Positions 9,605 to 21,100 of a stretch of DNA of 64,000 bases are shown here, piece after piece. The position numbers and the translations under genes are program-made. How positions within the stretch are numbered: the first letter of the stretch is position 1; each line of letters opens with the position of its first letter. The stretch lies in NCBI RefSeq assembly GCF_900637185.1, contig NZ_LR134352.1:1674001-1738000 (forward strand), written 5' to 3'. The notes beneath the pieces are model-generated. The model searched no databases, had not been told where the DNA came from, and saw nothing but the letters and a program-made list of their open reading frames with translations. This DNA is from Nocardia asteroides. Its GTDB lineage: Bacteria > Actinomycetota > Actinomycetes > Mycobacteriales > Mycobacteriaceae.

Positions 9605-9922
9605 ATGACGTTCGAATACGACGCCGACAACTTCCGGACCGCGGCAGGCAAGTCGCGCAATGTCGGAACCCAGCTCACCAACATCATCAACACGCTGAAC
9701 AGCTCGCTGAACTCGCGCGGAAACGTCTGGGGCAACGACAAACTCGGCCAGAGTTTCAACGACGGCCCCGGCGGCAACGACGGCTACGACTCTTCCTGGA
9801 CCAACACCAGCGACAACGTCAAGACCATGGCCAAGTCCATGGGCGACTTCGCCGACGGCCAGACGGAGAGCGCCGACTACATCGACAAGATGGAACAGGG
9901 CAACCGCAACGGTTTGAAGTAG
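9605..9922 (+). CDS. WXG100-family protein, orphan
   Basis: This 105-aa protein begins MTFEYDADNFRTAAGKSRN and is predicted as a two-helix hairpin. The turn region contains VWGND, a variant of the Trp-Gly turn, and a Gly-rich loop (DGPGGNDGYDSSW). A helix ending YIDKMEQGN follows. It has the length of WXG100 substrates but no canonical YxxxD/E tail. ATG 9605 is chosen because GAGGG lies 9 nt upstream; an ATG at 9596 is too close to that site. It stands alone, without an adjacent partner, under the shared promoter motif. Confidence 0.75.
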   Translation: MTFEYDADNFRTAAGKSRNVGTQLTNIINTLNSSLNSRGNVWGNDKLGQSFNDGPGGNDGYDSSWTNTSDNVKTMAKSMGDFADGQTESADYIDKMEQGNRNGLK

Positions 9923-9941
9923 GCGAACCGGGACCCGCTGC

Positions 9942-10427
9942 TCACAGCAGTCCCAGTTCGTCGAGCTCGATATTGCGATCGTCGTCGGCCAGGCGCGCGT
10001 TGGTGATCAGGTACAGCCACACCGAGGCGGCGGAGTGTTTCAGTACGATCGTGGCTTTTGGGCCGGCCCAGCGGTACTGCGGGGGCGGGACGGCGTCGTC
10101 CATGGTCGGCGTACCGAGTTTTTCGGTGATCGCGGCAGTGATGCTGTCGAAAGTTGCTGAGAACTGGGCGTTCTGGTCAGGAGTGTCGAAGTCGGTGAGT
10201 TGCAGTTCGATTTCGGTTACCTGGCCGTTTTTGGCGCGGAAGGTGCCGCTGCCCGGGCCGTACCCCGTGTCGAGCATGATCCAGCGTGCACGTTGTGTGA
10301 TGACGGTCCACCCGAACTGTTCGGCGATGGCGGGAGCGTCGGCCAAGGTCCAGGACCAGTCCAGGGTGCTCAGCTTGTCGGCGAGGTCGGCTACCTTGTC
10401 GATCGGGATAGTCCGAAAGGTGCGCAA
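9942..10427 (-). CDS. DUF6301-like protein (copy A)
   Basis: This 161-aa protein resembles the gene product at 10912-11409: both carry LDWSW near the start, QFGW a little later, a MLDTG motif and a RWAG strand near the end. I place them in DUF6301 from memory of Nocardia proteins near WXG100 genes; the function is unknown. No ATG or GTG fits the conserved N-terminus. A TTG at 10427 does (LRTFRTIPIDK), preceded by GAAAGG. The neighbouring paralogue also appears to use TTG. It ends 20 nt from the convergent WXG100 gene. Confidence 0.7.
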   Translation of the reverse strand: MRTFRTIPIDKVADLADKLSTLDWSWTLADAPAIAEQFGWTVITQRARWIMLDTGYGPGSGTFRAKNGQVTEIELQLTDFDTPDQNAQFSATFDSITAAITEKLGTPTMDDAVPPPQYRWAGPKATIVLKHSAASVWLYLITNARLADDDRNIELDELGLL

Positions 10428-10462
10428 TCTCCGGCCTTTCGATGTGCTGTGCGCGGTCGGTG

Positions 10463-10915
10463 CTACTGCATCGGCTGGCGGGGTAGGCCGAGGGTCGGCA
10501 GGTCGAGGTCGGGGTGACCGGCGTGGTCTGTCCAGGCGTTGTAGGCGAGTTCGGTGGGGCTGGTGATGGTGTAGCCGTCGCGCAGGCCGGTGACGGCGAG
10601 TTCGGCGGCGCGGTGGCAGTCTTCGGCGGTGACGGGTGCGTCGAAGTCGACCCACCACAGATGGCCGTTGTCCACGTCGGGCTGGTTCCAGCCGCCGTCG
10701 GTGATCGCCTGGTATCCGGCGGGGGTGGGTCGCCGGTTCTCGTCGAGGTACCGGTCACCGATCAGCTGTGCCGACAGCACGTCTTCGTCGCGGGCGAACT
10801 GCACGAATCGGCGGATGCGAGCGGGCTCGGGTTCGAACACGATCACCCGTGCGCCGAGTGGGAGCTTCGCGAGCTCGGCTGCCAGGTGTTCGGCGAACTC
10901 GGTCCAGCCGGTCAC
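10463..10915 (-). CDS. TY-Chap domain protein
   Basis: This 150-aa protein matches the TY-Chap (Tir chaperone/YbjN-like) pattern known from Nocardia and related genera. It shows WTEFAEHLAAELAKLP near the start, RRFVQFARDEDVLSAQLIG, an aromatic pair before a Pro/Asp turn (GHLWWVDF), and TGLRDGYTITSPTELAYNAW near the end. The fold is associated with small secretion chaperones and polymorphic-toxin loci. The GTG at 10915 overlaps the stop of the DUF6301 gene upstream (GTGA), with CAGGGGCAG as the ribosome-binding site. A role in handling a neighbouring secreted protein is inferred. Confidence 0.72.
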   Translation of the reverse strand: MTGWTEFAEHLAAELAKLPLGARVIVFEPEPARIRRFVQFARDEDVLSAQLIGDRYLDENRRPTPAGYQAITDGGWNQPDVDNGHLWWVDFDAPVTAEDCHRAAELAVTGLRDGYTITSPTELAYNAWTDHAGHPDLDLPTLGLPRQPMQ

Positions 10916-11409
10916 AGCTGCCCCTGCCGGGAGAGCTCGACGCCGTCGTCGAAGAGTTCCAGCCATTCGTTCGACGCCAGGGTGAGGGTGATGGTCCGGG
11001 TCGGTGCCGCGAGGATCAGGGTCGATTCGGAGCCGGCCCAGCGCACCTGGGGGTTGTCGCCGGTGAGCTGGGCGCTCGGGGCGCCCAACGCCGCCGCCAG
11101 TCGCTCGGCCATCGTGGTGTAGGCCTGCTGGACGAGGGTGTGGGTCTCGCCGGTGTCGGGGCCGATGGTGCTGACGCTGACCTGGATCTTCTCGACGTCG
11201 CCGTCGTCGGCGAAGACCTTCCCGCTGGCCAGGCCCATGCCGGTGTCGAGCATGGCCCAGTCGTCGTCCTCCGACGTGGTGACGACCCGCCAGCCGAACT
11301 GCCGCGCGATCTCGGGTATCTCGGCGAGCTGCCAGGACCAGTCGAGTGCGCGCAGCCGACTGCCCAGCTCGGCGACCTCGTCGGGGGTCCGGGTTCGGAA
11401 GTCGGTCAA
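10912..11409 (-). CDS. DUF6301-like protein (copy B)
   Basis: This 165-aa paralogue of the product at 9942-10427 shares LDWSW, RQFGW, AMLDTGMG and VRWAGSE in the same order. The TTG at 11409 (LTDFRTRTPDEV) is chosen because GAGGAG lies 6 nt upstream; a more distant TTG at 11437 lacks such a site. It is the first gene of the coupled DUF6301/TY-Chap/DUF6301 cassette and overlaps the TY-Chap start by 4 nt. No signal peptide or membrane segment is seen. The function is unknown. Confidence 0.7.
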   Translation of the reverse strand: MTDFRTRTPDEVAELGSRLRALDWSWQLAEIPEIARQFGWRVVTTSEDDDWAMLDTGMGLASGKVFADDGDVEKIQVSVSTIGPDTGETHTLVQQAYTTMAERLAAALGAPSAQLTGDNPQVRWAGSESTLILAAPTRTITLTLASNEWLELFDDGVELSRQGQL

Positions 11410-11449
11410 CGGTTTCTCCTCGTGGCTCGCGGCAGGCAAGACGGTGCGG

Positions 11450-11833
11450 TCAGAAGTACGACAGGAACGCCGCGTCGAAATCGGGGTCGCGGGTGTCGAA
11501 GTTCTGGGGGGTGTAGTCGAGGGCGCGGACGTGGTCGACGAAGTCGGGCGGGAGGACGAGGGGCTGGTCGGCGAGGTACTTCAGGGAGTCCTCGCGCCAG
11601 ATCCAGACACCGTCGGAGTAGAGGGAGGGGCCGCCCTCGATGTCGGCGCCGGGGGTGAACAGGTCGGGGGCCTCGCCCATGACGTCGAAGATGGCGCGGA
11701 CCTTGCGCATGTAGTTCAGAACCCGCTCGCGGTCGGTCTCGACGGCGCCGGTGGGCGCGTCGTGGACCGAGGGCAGCTCGTCGTGGGTGCCCTCGTACAT
11801 CTCGCGGTACATGGCCACGGGCTTCAATTCCAT
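11450..11833 (-). CDS. Unrecognised small protein, possible immunity protein
   Basis: This 127-aa protein belongs to no family I can name with confidence. Its centre reads SDGVWIWREDSLKYLADQ followed by LPPDFVDHVRAL. This Trp-rich strand and helix resembles many immunity proteins of polymorphic toxins. It ends with a short acidic/aromatic tail (FDAAFLSYF). The ATG at 11833 fits, and there is no signal peptide. It is the first gene of the leftward cassette, transcribed away from the giant toxin gene. An orphan immunity role is only a suggestion. Confidence 0.6.
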   Translation of the reverse strand: MELKPVAMYREMYEGTHDELPSVHDAPTGAVETDRERVLNYMRKVRAIFDVMGEAPDLFTPGADIEGGPSLYSDGVWIWREDSLKYLADQPLVLPPDFVDHVRALDYTPQNFDTRDPDFDAAFLSYF

Positions 11834-12056
11834 TGCGTGCGTCCCGTTCTCGATGTCATGGAGTTTGTGCCCGGCGGTCGCGCGCGTCGGTCCGTGCGCG
11901 CCGGTCGCGCCCGCGCCGCGGCGAGCCGCCGACCTCGATCCTTCGCGCGCTCCGGCCGGTCGTCAAGTTCGCGGCGCGGGGGCGACGGTGCGCGCGTGCC
12001 GGCCGCCTGGCGTTCATTCTGTCGTCACCGCCGATTCGCCGGTGCCTGCGACTCTG
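11834..12056. other. Intergenic DNA, nothing recognised
   Basis: This stretch between the leftward cassette and the promoter of the giant gene contains only GC-rich sequence. I see no convincing gene. Short open frames on the + strand here have shadow-like Arg/Ala composition. Promoter elements for the leftward cassette may lie here, but none is clear. Confidence 0.6.
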
Positions 12057-12085
12057 TTGCGCAGGCGAACGAGTTGTGGTGTGCT
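12057..12085 (+). promoter_or_regulatory. Shared promoter motif, copy 2 (giant toxin gene)
   Basis: TTGCGC at 12057-12062, a 17-nt spacer ending TGTGG, and TGTGCT at 12080-12085 match the copies at 9545 and 34669. Similarity to the 9545 copy extends downstream through a CCAC segment and GGAGGGATGAGGG up to the next ATG. Confidence 0.65.
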
Positions 12086-12118
12086 CGACCCGGCACCACT
12101 GCGGAGGGATGAGGGGCG

Positions 12119-12148
12119 ATGGCGACGTTCACGGACTCGAGCTGGTGA
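12119..12148 (+). other. Nine-codon leader ORF before the giant gene
   Basis: ATG at 12119 is preceded by GGAGGG and reads MATFTDSSW before a TGA. The ribosome-binding site and start align with the real start of the WXG100 gene at 9605. The stop lies 11 nt before the giant gene ATG, which has no good site of its own. It may be a relic of a lost WXG100 gene or a translated leader that delivers ribosomes to the toxin gene. Confidence 0.5.
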
Positions 12149-12159
12149 CGTAGCCCTCC

Positions 12160-15100
12160 ATGATCGATCTGCCGTCCGGGCTGCACTGGCTCTCGATTCT
12201 CGCTGGCATGGAATGGCCAGAAGGCAATGAAGACGAGATGTGGGCCATGGCCGAGGACTGGCGCACGGCCGCCGACAGTCTGCGCGGTCTCGTCGACGAC
12301 ATCGATGCCGCCAAAGACGCCGCGTTCAAGGCATATCCGCAGGGCGAGGGTGTCGACGACATGCTCAAGGCCTTCGAGGGGATGGCTCGCGGCGATCAGT
12401 CGGTGACCAAGCTCGCCGAATTGTTCGACATCCTCGGTGATTCCGTGTATCAGACCGGCACCGAGATCGAATACACGAAGATCATGTTCCTGTCCTCGCT
12501 GGGCCTGCTGGCGCTGGAAATCGCTGCGGCGTGGATCTTTCCGCCGACAGCGCCGGCGGTGGAGGCGGCCGCGATCGCGGCGACCCGGGTGGTGGCGCGG
12601 ACGATCTTCGGCCGCGTGCTCGCCGCGATCCTGCGCCATGGCGCGAAGGCCGTGATCACCCGCGTGCTGAAGTTCATCGGCCAGCACGTGGCGATCGACA
12701 CCGCGCTGGGCACTCTGCAGGAACTCGGTGTCCAGCAGTGGCAGGTGGATCAGGGGCACCGCAAGGAAGTCGACTGGAACCAGGTGAAGGCGGCGGCGGT
12801 CAGCTCCGCCGCGGGCGGCCTGGCGGCGGGCCCGTTCGGCAACTTCCTCGGCAAGCGGCTCGGCGACGGGATGGCGCCGTGGCTGAAAGGCGCGATCACC
12901 GGCACCGGCGCCGGTCTGGTCGGTGCGGGCGGCGGCATGCTCGGCCAGTTCGGCTACGACGGCTTCACCCAGGGCTGGGACAAGGCCTGGGACAACCTGC
13001 AGACCGCCGCCTCCGATCCGCTCATGTGGAGCGCGGGCGCGAGCAACGGTGGCATCTCCGGTCTGAACAAGGCGGGCGCGAACGCCGCGTGGTCCAAGAT
13101 GAACCCCGGCCTGTTCGAGCGTCCGAGTTTCAGCTCCCAGATCCGCGACGCCATGGGGCCCGGCTACGACCTCGGGACCTTCGGGCAGGACGGCAACACC
13201 GCCGGTGGGGACGGTTCGTCCAACCGTCCCGGCGCCGACGGCGAGAACCGGGCCGGTGCCGACGACGGCGCGACCGGAGCGGGCGGCGACGACGGTGCGC
13301 GCGCGGGCGCGGGCGACGACACCATGGGCGGCGAAGGCTCGGGTGAGACCCGGGCCGGTGCGGGCGACGACAGCCAGTCCATGCGCCCGGCCGGTGGCAC
13401 GACACCGGAGGCCGAGGGCGACGGGCCGACGAATACCGGTGCGGGACAGGCGAATCAGCACGCGGGCGACGACGGTCAGACCTCGTCGGACGGCGGCGGC
13501 GCCGGCACCGGGCGGCAGGAGTCCAAGCCGGAGGTGCAGACCGGGGACACGCAGGCCGGTGACGGTGGGCGGCAGGACGGCGGCAGCCAGGACAGTGGGG
13601 CTCGCGCCGAAGGGGAAGGCCCTGCGGCGCAGTCGGATTCGGGGCACGACAACACGCGGGCCGGTGAGGCCGACGCGGACGCCGACGGCGTGGGCGTCAA
13701 CGACGGGACTCGCACCGACGCGCAGTCCGGTGGTCAGCCGGTCACCCAGGTCAACGACGGCCAGACGGCCAATCGGGACACCACCTCGCAGGTCGGGGCG
13801 GCGCCCGCGGCGGGGATGGCGGGTGCGGGCCCCGCGGCGACCGGGGGACCGACCACCGCGACCGGCCAGGCGCCCGTCACCGGTCAGGCCGCGACGCCGA
13901 CCACCGGTCAGCCCGCGACGGCCCCGACGCAATCGGCTTCCACCCCAGCGCAATCCACGCCGGGTCAGCAGTCCACGCCTGCTCAGCAGGCGACGCAGGG
14001 GCAGGGCGGGCAGCCGTCCACCCGCCCCGGTGCGCCGGAGGTTCGGACCGGACTGCCCGACGGAACCCAGTCGGTGCCGGAAAACCGTTCCGCCACACCG
14101 GAAGTCCTCGGTGACGCCGGAACCGGCGAGTCGCGTGCGGACGCCGACGGCGAGACCAGGGTCGACGGCGAAAGCCGCGCCGGCGCAGCCGAACCGCGCA
14201 GTGGGGCCGGTCTCGCGGACACGCCGTTGCAGGGTCTGCAGGCCGCACCCGGTGAGGCGCCGCCGGTCCGCTCGGAGGCCGAGGTCACCGCCGACCCGGC
14301 CCGCACCGGGGAAGCCGAGGTGCGGGCGGATCCGCTCACCGATATCCCGCCGGTGGTGCCGATCGTCGGCGCCGATCCGGCGGCGAGCCCCGCCCGGTCC
14401 GGCCCGGACGCGAGCCGCCCCGGACGCGCGGGCACCGACGAGACCGGCACCCCGCGCGATCGCGCCGACGGCGGCGACGATCGCAGGCAGCCGCAGCCCG
14501 ACGACGACAGCGGGCCCGTCTACGACACCCGGTTGCCCAACGGGCAGGGCGTCGTCCATCACCCCACGGGCACCGCGATCGGCGAGGACGCGCGCACCCA
14601 TCGCGTGAGCGAGAACGTGCGCAACGACGGCGCCCACGACGTGGTCGTGCACGGGCGCCGCGACGGGTCGGTGACGCCGAGCAACGGCGACGCGGTCCAC
14701 CCGCAGGACATCGTCGACGCGATCCGCAGCAACCCGAACTACGTGCCGGGCACTCCTATCCGGCTGCTGTCCTGCCACGCGGGCAATGCCAACGGCTGGG
14801 CCCAGTACATCGCCGATCAGCTCGGCGTCGACGTCACCGCGCCCACCGATCGGGTCGGTGTGCGCCGCGAACCCGGCTCGGACCCGGTCATCGATCGCGG
14901 CGGCAAGTGGCGCACCTTCAGCCCCGAGACCGCCACCCTGCCCGGCGACACCACCTCACCGCGCCCGGACTCCGATCCGGACGGCACCCGCGACCACGAC
15001 AGCCTCGACGGCGACAGTCCACCGCTGGACCGCGAACTCGTCGACTTCATGAGCGACCAGGACCCGGAGACCAGGCCCGCCGCGATGTCGTTCCTCGACC

Positions 15101-18100
15101 CGCAGGCCGGGACCGTCAACGCGCCGTTCAGTCAGACACCCGGGGTGGACGCGCATCTGCTCGGCGTGCTGGACATGAACGACCCGATGGTGCAGACCGC
15201 GGGCGACCCGCCCCGGATCACCCATGTCGGCGGGGAGCCGATCGACCAGTTCTCGCACCGGCTCAGCGAGGAGCGGGGCCGGGCGTTCGTCGACGCGTCC
15301 ATGCAGGACGCGGCCCTGGTCGCCGAATACGAGCAGCACAAGGCGCAGCAGAAGGGGCTGGAAGCCGAGAAGGCCGCGGCGGGCCGTGGGGTCCGCGACG
15401 CGGCCATGGCGCTCAAGGACGCCCAGAACGCACGGGACCGCGGCGCCGAGGACGGCGAGCAGCTGGTCCGCAGCGCGCAGGAGGACTTGGCGGCGGCCAA
15501 GGACAAGGCCAAGGCGGCCAAGATCGCCCTCGACAACTTCATCGCCGCCGACAAGGCCGAGGCCGAGGCGGGCAATTCGCCCGCCAAGCGGCTGGAGAAG
15601 GCCGAAGCCAACCGGCTGCCCGCCGCCCGGCGCGGCCATGTCTCGTCCATCACCATCGACCGCCTCACCGGTCGCGTGTACGAGGCCGCCAACGGCACCT
15701 CCGACCAGCGGATCCATCCGACCGAGCTGCATCCGACGTTGCACGACAACGTCTCCCAGTACCAGGACCCCACGGACGTCTACCACAACGGCGGCGACCC
15801 GCGGCACTTCCCGCACACGGACAATCCCCTGGGACACGCCGAGATCCGCGGCACCAACGCCGCCCTGCACGACCGGGAACTGCTCAACCAGCAGCGCGAC
15901 CCGAGCGACCAGCTGCCGACCGACTTCGACGGCCTGGCCTCCATCCTCAACTCGCCCTACGTGCCCAGCCGCGGCGCCGAGGCGCCCTGCTGCGCCAACT
16001 GCACGCGGGTGGTGCAGGGTACCGAGAGCACCGCGGGCCACATCATCGACGAGGGCGCGCCGCGCGTCGACCCGATCCGGCACGTCGACATCGAACGGGC
16101 CGCCGCCGAGGGCAATGTCATCGAGCCGCGGCTGGTGTCGCCGGAGTACCCCCCGGAGACGGACTTCATGGGCGACGACGACGATGTCGCGAATCCGCCC
16201 AGCGGCGCCGGTGATCCCGTGCCGGCGGGGATGGTCCGTGGGGACGACGGGCTGCTGCATCGGCCGGGCGACCGAACGGACAGCTACCGGGAACCGGACG
16301 GCACCTGGCATCACGTCGACGATCCCGCGGATACCTTCCGGGACAAGCGGTTCCGGCTGCAGAACGACAGCGGTGGCTTCTACCGAGGTGACGACGACCC
16401 GCTCGCGGGCGCCGACTACGAGTACAAGGTGCAGAAGGGCGACACCGACTCGCACACCATGCAGGATCCCGGCCGCGCCGACGAGCTGAAGGAGGCTTCG
16501 GACAAGCGGCTCGAGCTGCAGACGCAGCGCGACAAGCAACGGGTGAAGCTCGACCGCCTGATGGCGGAGTTCGGTGTGAAGGCTCGCAACGAGCTGGCTC
16601 CGGACAAGGTGGCGGGCAAGATCGCCGACCTGTCCGCCGCGATCGACAACGACGCGACACTGACCCAGGCCGAGAAGGAAGCCAAGGCGGCGAAGCTGAC
16701 GGCCCTGGAGTCGACGGCGAACAAGTACTTCAAGATGGGCGTGAAGATGGTCGCCCTGTCGAAGCTGCTGGGGGAGACCGCCGGACTCGACTACGCGCTG
16801 AGCCGTCCCGGCTCGATCCTGCTCACTCCGTTCATCGGTGCCTTCGACGGCGCGGGTGTCGTCGACATCGCCTCGATCGTGCCGCCGACCCGTCCCGGCG
16901 ACCCGCCGACCCTGCTCGTGGTGGAGGCCAAGGGCGTCGGCGCCACGCTCGGAGGCTCGAAAATCGCCCGGGCGGAACAGGGTTCGCCGGAGTATCTGCG
17001 CCGCACGCTCGAGATGGATCAGAATCTGCAGCGCATTCTCAACGAGACGCCGGAGCAGATGCGCGCGCGGGGGATCGACCCTGACACCCCCGAGGGCCGG
17101 GCATTCCGGCAAGCAGTGGCGGAACTGCTCGCGGCCCGCGAGAACGGCACCCTGCGGGTCGAGTACAAGCTGGTGCACGCCTCGGCGAAGGGCGAGGTGA
17201 GCGTCACCGACCTGCGGCTCGTCCGCGACGGTACCGACGTGCTGGCCGATGTGCCGCTGCCCGTCGACCAGGCCACCCTGGATCGCCTCGCCGACGACGA
17301 CTCGATCGACTACATGGGCGACGAGGACGGCGAAAGACGCAACAGACAGCCCGATTTCGCCGATCCCGAACCGCCGCAGCGCGAGGTACGGGTCGAGCTC
17401 GGGGACAACGGGGAAGTCGTCGCGCTGCATGTGCGGCTGGACGACGGGCAGTGGGTGGTCGCGCGCACCGACGGCGACGACGGTACGCAGCGCCCCCCGG
17501 CCCGGCGTGACGATATTCCCGAGGTGGATACCCGGCATACCCTGCGGCGGTTGGTCGACCAGCTCAATGCCGGGTACGAGGGGCTGAACCTCAAGTACCC
17601 GTCGGGGTCGGGGCTCGACGGACGCGGCCAGACTGCCATTCGGGACGGTGTGACCGGTGGCGTGCACATGGTGACCGATCCGCCCGCGCAGCCCGCGCCG
17701 CCGCCGGTCGACGGTCCGGTGATCGGCGCGCCTCCGCCGGGTCCCGGCGATCCGGCGCTGAACGTGGCGCGGATCGGCCGCGAAGGACTCACCTGGTACC
17801 ACAACCGCGAGCACATCCCGATCTTCGGACCGGTGCTGGGCAGGCAGGCGGACGTGGCCGGCGACTACCGGCCCGTGTACTTCCCCGACGGCACCGAGTA
17901 CCGGCCGTGGATCACCGACGCCGATCCCAACGCGGTGCGCGAGACCGTGGTCAGCGAGCTGCGGGCGAACCGGATGGAGCCCGACGAGGTCCGCGATGTC
18001 CTGAAGGAACTCTTCGATGCCGCGCGGGATCCGCGACTGCGCCAGGACCTGATCGACGATCTGGAATTCAACAACCTCATCGACGCCGACGAGGCGCGGG

Positions 18101-21100
18101 CGCTGGAGGACACGCCCATCCCGCCCGCCGATCCGACGCCGGAACAGCCGGGGCCGCCGCCCGAGGGCGAGACGCTCACGGAGATGGCCGAGCGCCTCGG
18201 CATCGAGCTCGACGGCGAGAGCCCGCAGGATGTGCGCCGCGCGATCGACCGCCAGAGCCACCGGTTGCTGCGCGAGATCGGCGCGATCGAGGGGCTGGCC
18301 GACGCGGCTCGACGCGCCGACGAGGAGCAGACTCGCCCGTACCGGCGCGCCGATCATCCCGCCGAGCCGGCTCCCGCGCCCGACGACCGGACGCTGTCCC
18401 GGCCGGACCGGCTGCGCGAGGTCGAGTCGGACGAACCGCGCGACGATGACGACTACTACGACGACGAACTCGACGGCGCCGAACCGCCGCGGAACCACTG
18501 GGGCGACACCAGCGCTCCGCGTCCGGTGCCGTTCTCGCGCGAGGTCAGCTTCCTCGACAAGGACCCGCTGGGCCGGTTCCTGCGCGATCTGATCGTCGCC
18601 TTCGAGGGCGTCACCGCGCTGCGCGACTACGACCGGGTCGGCAACGGCGCGGACCGGCTGCCCGAGTGGGCCAGCTTCTCCGACGACCGGGAGCCGGGTC
18701 GCGACGAGGCGCGGGCCCGCGAGTTCTTCGAGCACGCGTTGCGCCGCGACCAGCTGCGCGACGAATTGTCCAGCTGGGCGGCCATGTTCGGCCGGGACCT
18801 GAGCGATCTGTCCGGCGACCGGATGGACTCGACGCTGAACGAGCTGCGCGACTCCGCGCGGCAGCGGGCGCAGCACCTCGCCGATTTCATCGACGCCGCG
18901 CAGCCGATCCTGCGAGGGGACGACGCGGAACCGGTGGGCAGGTCCTATGGGGATCAGGTCGCCCGGGTGCCCGACGCCGACGGCGGACCCGACCGGTTGC
19001 TCGTGGTCGACGGTCCGCTCGACCGCGAGGAGGCGCTGGCCCGCGCCCTGCGGGACAACCCGGAGCTGGGTGTCGACATCGACAACGGGCTGCTGAAGCC
19101 CGACTTCCGGGCGGTGCACGCCGACGGCGCGGGCAGGCAGTTCCTCGACCCGGTGGCCACCCCCGAGGTGCAGCACATCCGGCGCACCGTGGACGGCGCC
19201 GAACTGCAGGTGACGATGCTGCGCGGCGAGGACGGCCAGTGGCGGCCGGTGCAGCCCGCGCCCGAACCGCCGCCCGCTCCGCGCGACCGCGCCGAGATGG
19301 TGCGCGAGATCGTCGACCTGGCACGGGAACTGAACCTCGGCCCGGCCGCGCTGCACCCGGACAACATCGACGCCACCATCCGCGCGCTGCACCTGGACAA
19401 CGCGGTGCGCGCCGGGCAGACCGAGGCGCTGGGCGACTACGCCCGCACGATGGCCGACATCGAGACGTTCCACCTGATCGGTGACGCGCGGGGACAGCTG
19501 GCCACGCGACTCGGGATCCCGGAGGGCGAGCTCACGCCGCGCCGGATCGCCGAGGCACTGACCAACCCGAAGCAGCGGCGCGGCACCCGCCAGCAGCAGT
19601 TCGAGGACCTGCTCGACGGGCAGCAGCGCGATCCGAGCAAGACCGCCGGCTACTCCCAGCAGCTGCGCAATGTCGACGCGGACACGGTGCAGGCGGCGCA
19701 GGACGCGCTGATCCGCGCGCTGAGCCCGGACAACCCGGACCGGTTGCGGCCGGTCGTCGCCACGATCGATCGCTTCGGCAGGCCGACCTACGGGCCCGCC
19801 GACAGCGGGATCGATCCGGCCAAGCTCCGCAAGCTCGTCACCCGGTTGAACCGGATGGGCGCGGGCGACTTCGCGCGGGACGCGCTCGCCGCGTACGCCG
19901 ACGCGCTGCTGCGCATCGACCCGTACACCGACCACCCTGCGGGCACCATGGCGCGCGATCCGCGCACCACCGGTGATCCGCACATCTACGACCTCGACGC
20001 GATCCACGGCCTGCGCGCGGCGGCCGACGCGGCCGAGCCGGGCGGCCCGGCCGATCTCGCCGCACAGATCGCCGACAATGTCGCCCGCTCCTACGGTGCC
20101 GATGAGCCGGTCGGTCCGAACGATCCACGGCCATTGCCGAATCGGGACTGGGCGCGACTGGTCGGGGTGGATGTGTCCACCGCCGACGACGCGAAGTTCG
20201 TCGAGATCTACGAGGCCTACCGCGACGGCAAGATCGAGAAGCACGAGGGACTCAGCCCCGAGAAGCTGGCCGCCGAGATCGCCGCGATCCGCGAGGAGAT
20301 CCGGCTCAGGACCGAGCAGATCCGGCAGCTGCAGGCGCTGACCGAAGAGTTCTACCGACCGGTCGCCGACCTGCCCGCCGCCGATTCCCCCTCGGCCAGG
20401 CCGCACCAAGGTCCTGAGCCTGATGCGTTGCCGGGTGGGCCGCGTGAGCTGGCCGCCGGTCAACCGCCTGCCGATGGTTCGCGCCCTGCTGGCGACCGTT
20501 CGCAGCCGGCTGGCGACGGTTCGCAGCCGGCTGGCGATGGTTCGCAACCGGCCACTGGCGGTTCGAAACCCGCTGGGAAGCAGCCGGATTCGGGTATCGA
20601 TCGCGAGGCGGGACTGCCGTCGGAGCGTGGGGCCGATCTCGACGATCGGGCCGACGCGAAGCTCGACCAGACCATGCGCAAGCTGGACGAGGTCGCCGAC
20701 GAGCTGGCCGAGCCGATCGCCTCGCTGGACGATCTGGTCGGGCCCGGCGAATCCGTCGACCCGCTGGCGCGGATCGACGAAGCGGTCGAGCGCCAGAACC
20801 GGCTCGCCGACCAGGCCGATCAGCGGCGCACCGACGCGGCCGACGCCGCGCTGGACGACACCCTGCGTGATCTCGACGGCGTCGACGAGGATCTGGCCGC
20901 GCTGCAGTCGTACCTGCGCGCGCAGCGGGAGTTCGACGCCGCGCAGGCCGAGATCGCCTCCCGTTTCGAGGAACTGGCGGCCCAGGATGCCCAGGCCGCC
21001 GCACAGCGTGCGGACGGCACCGACCCCGACTTCGCGATGCGCGTCGCGGACCTGGCCGCGCTCGAGTCCTACCTCGCGGCCCAGCAGAAGTTCGACGCCT

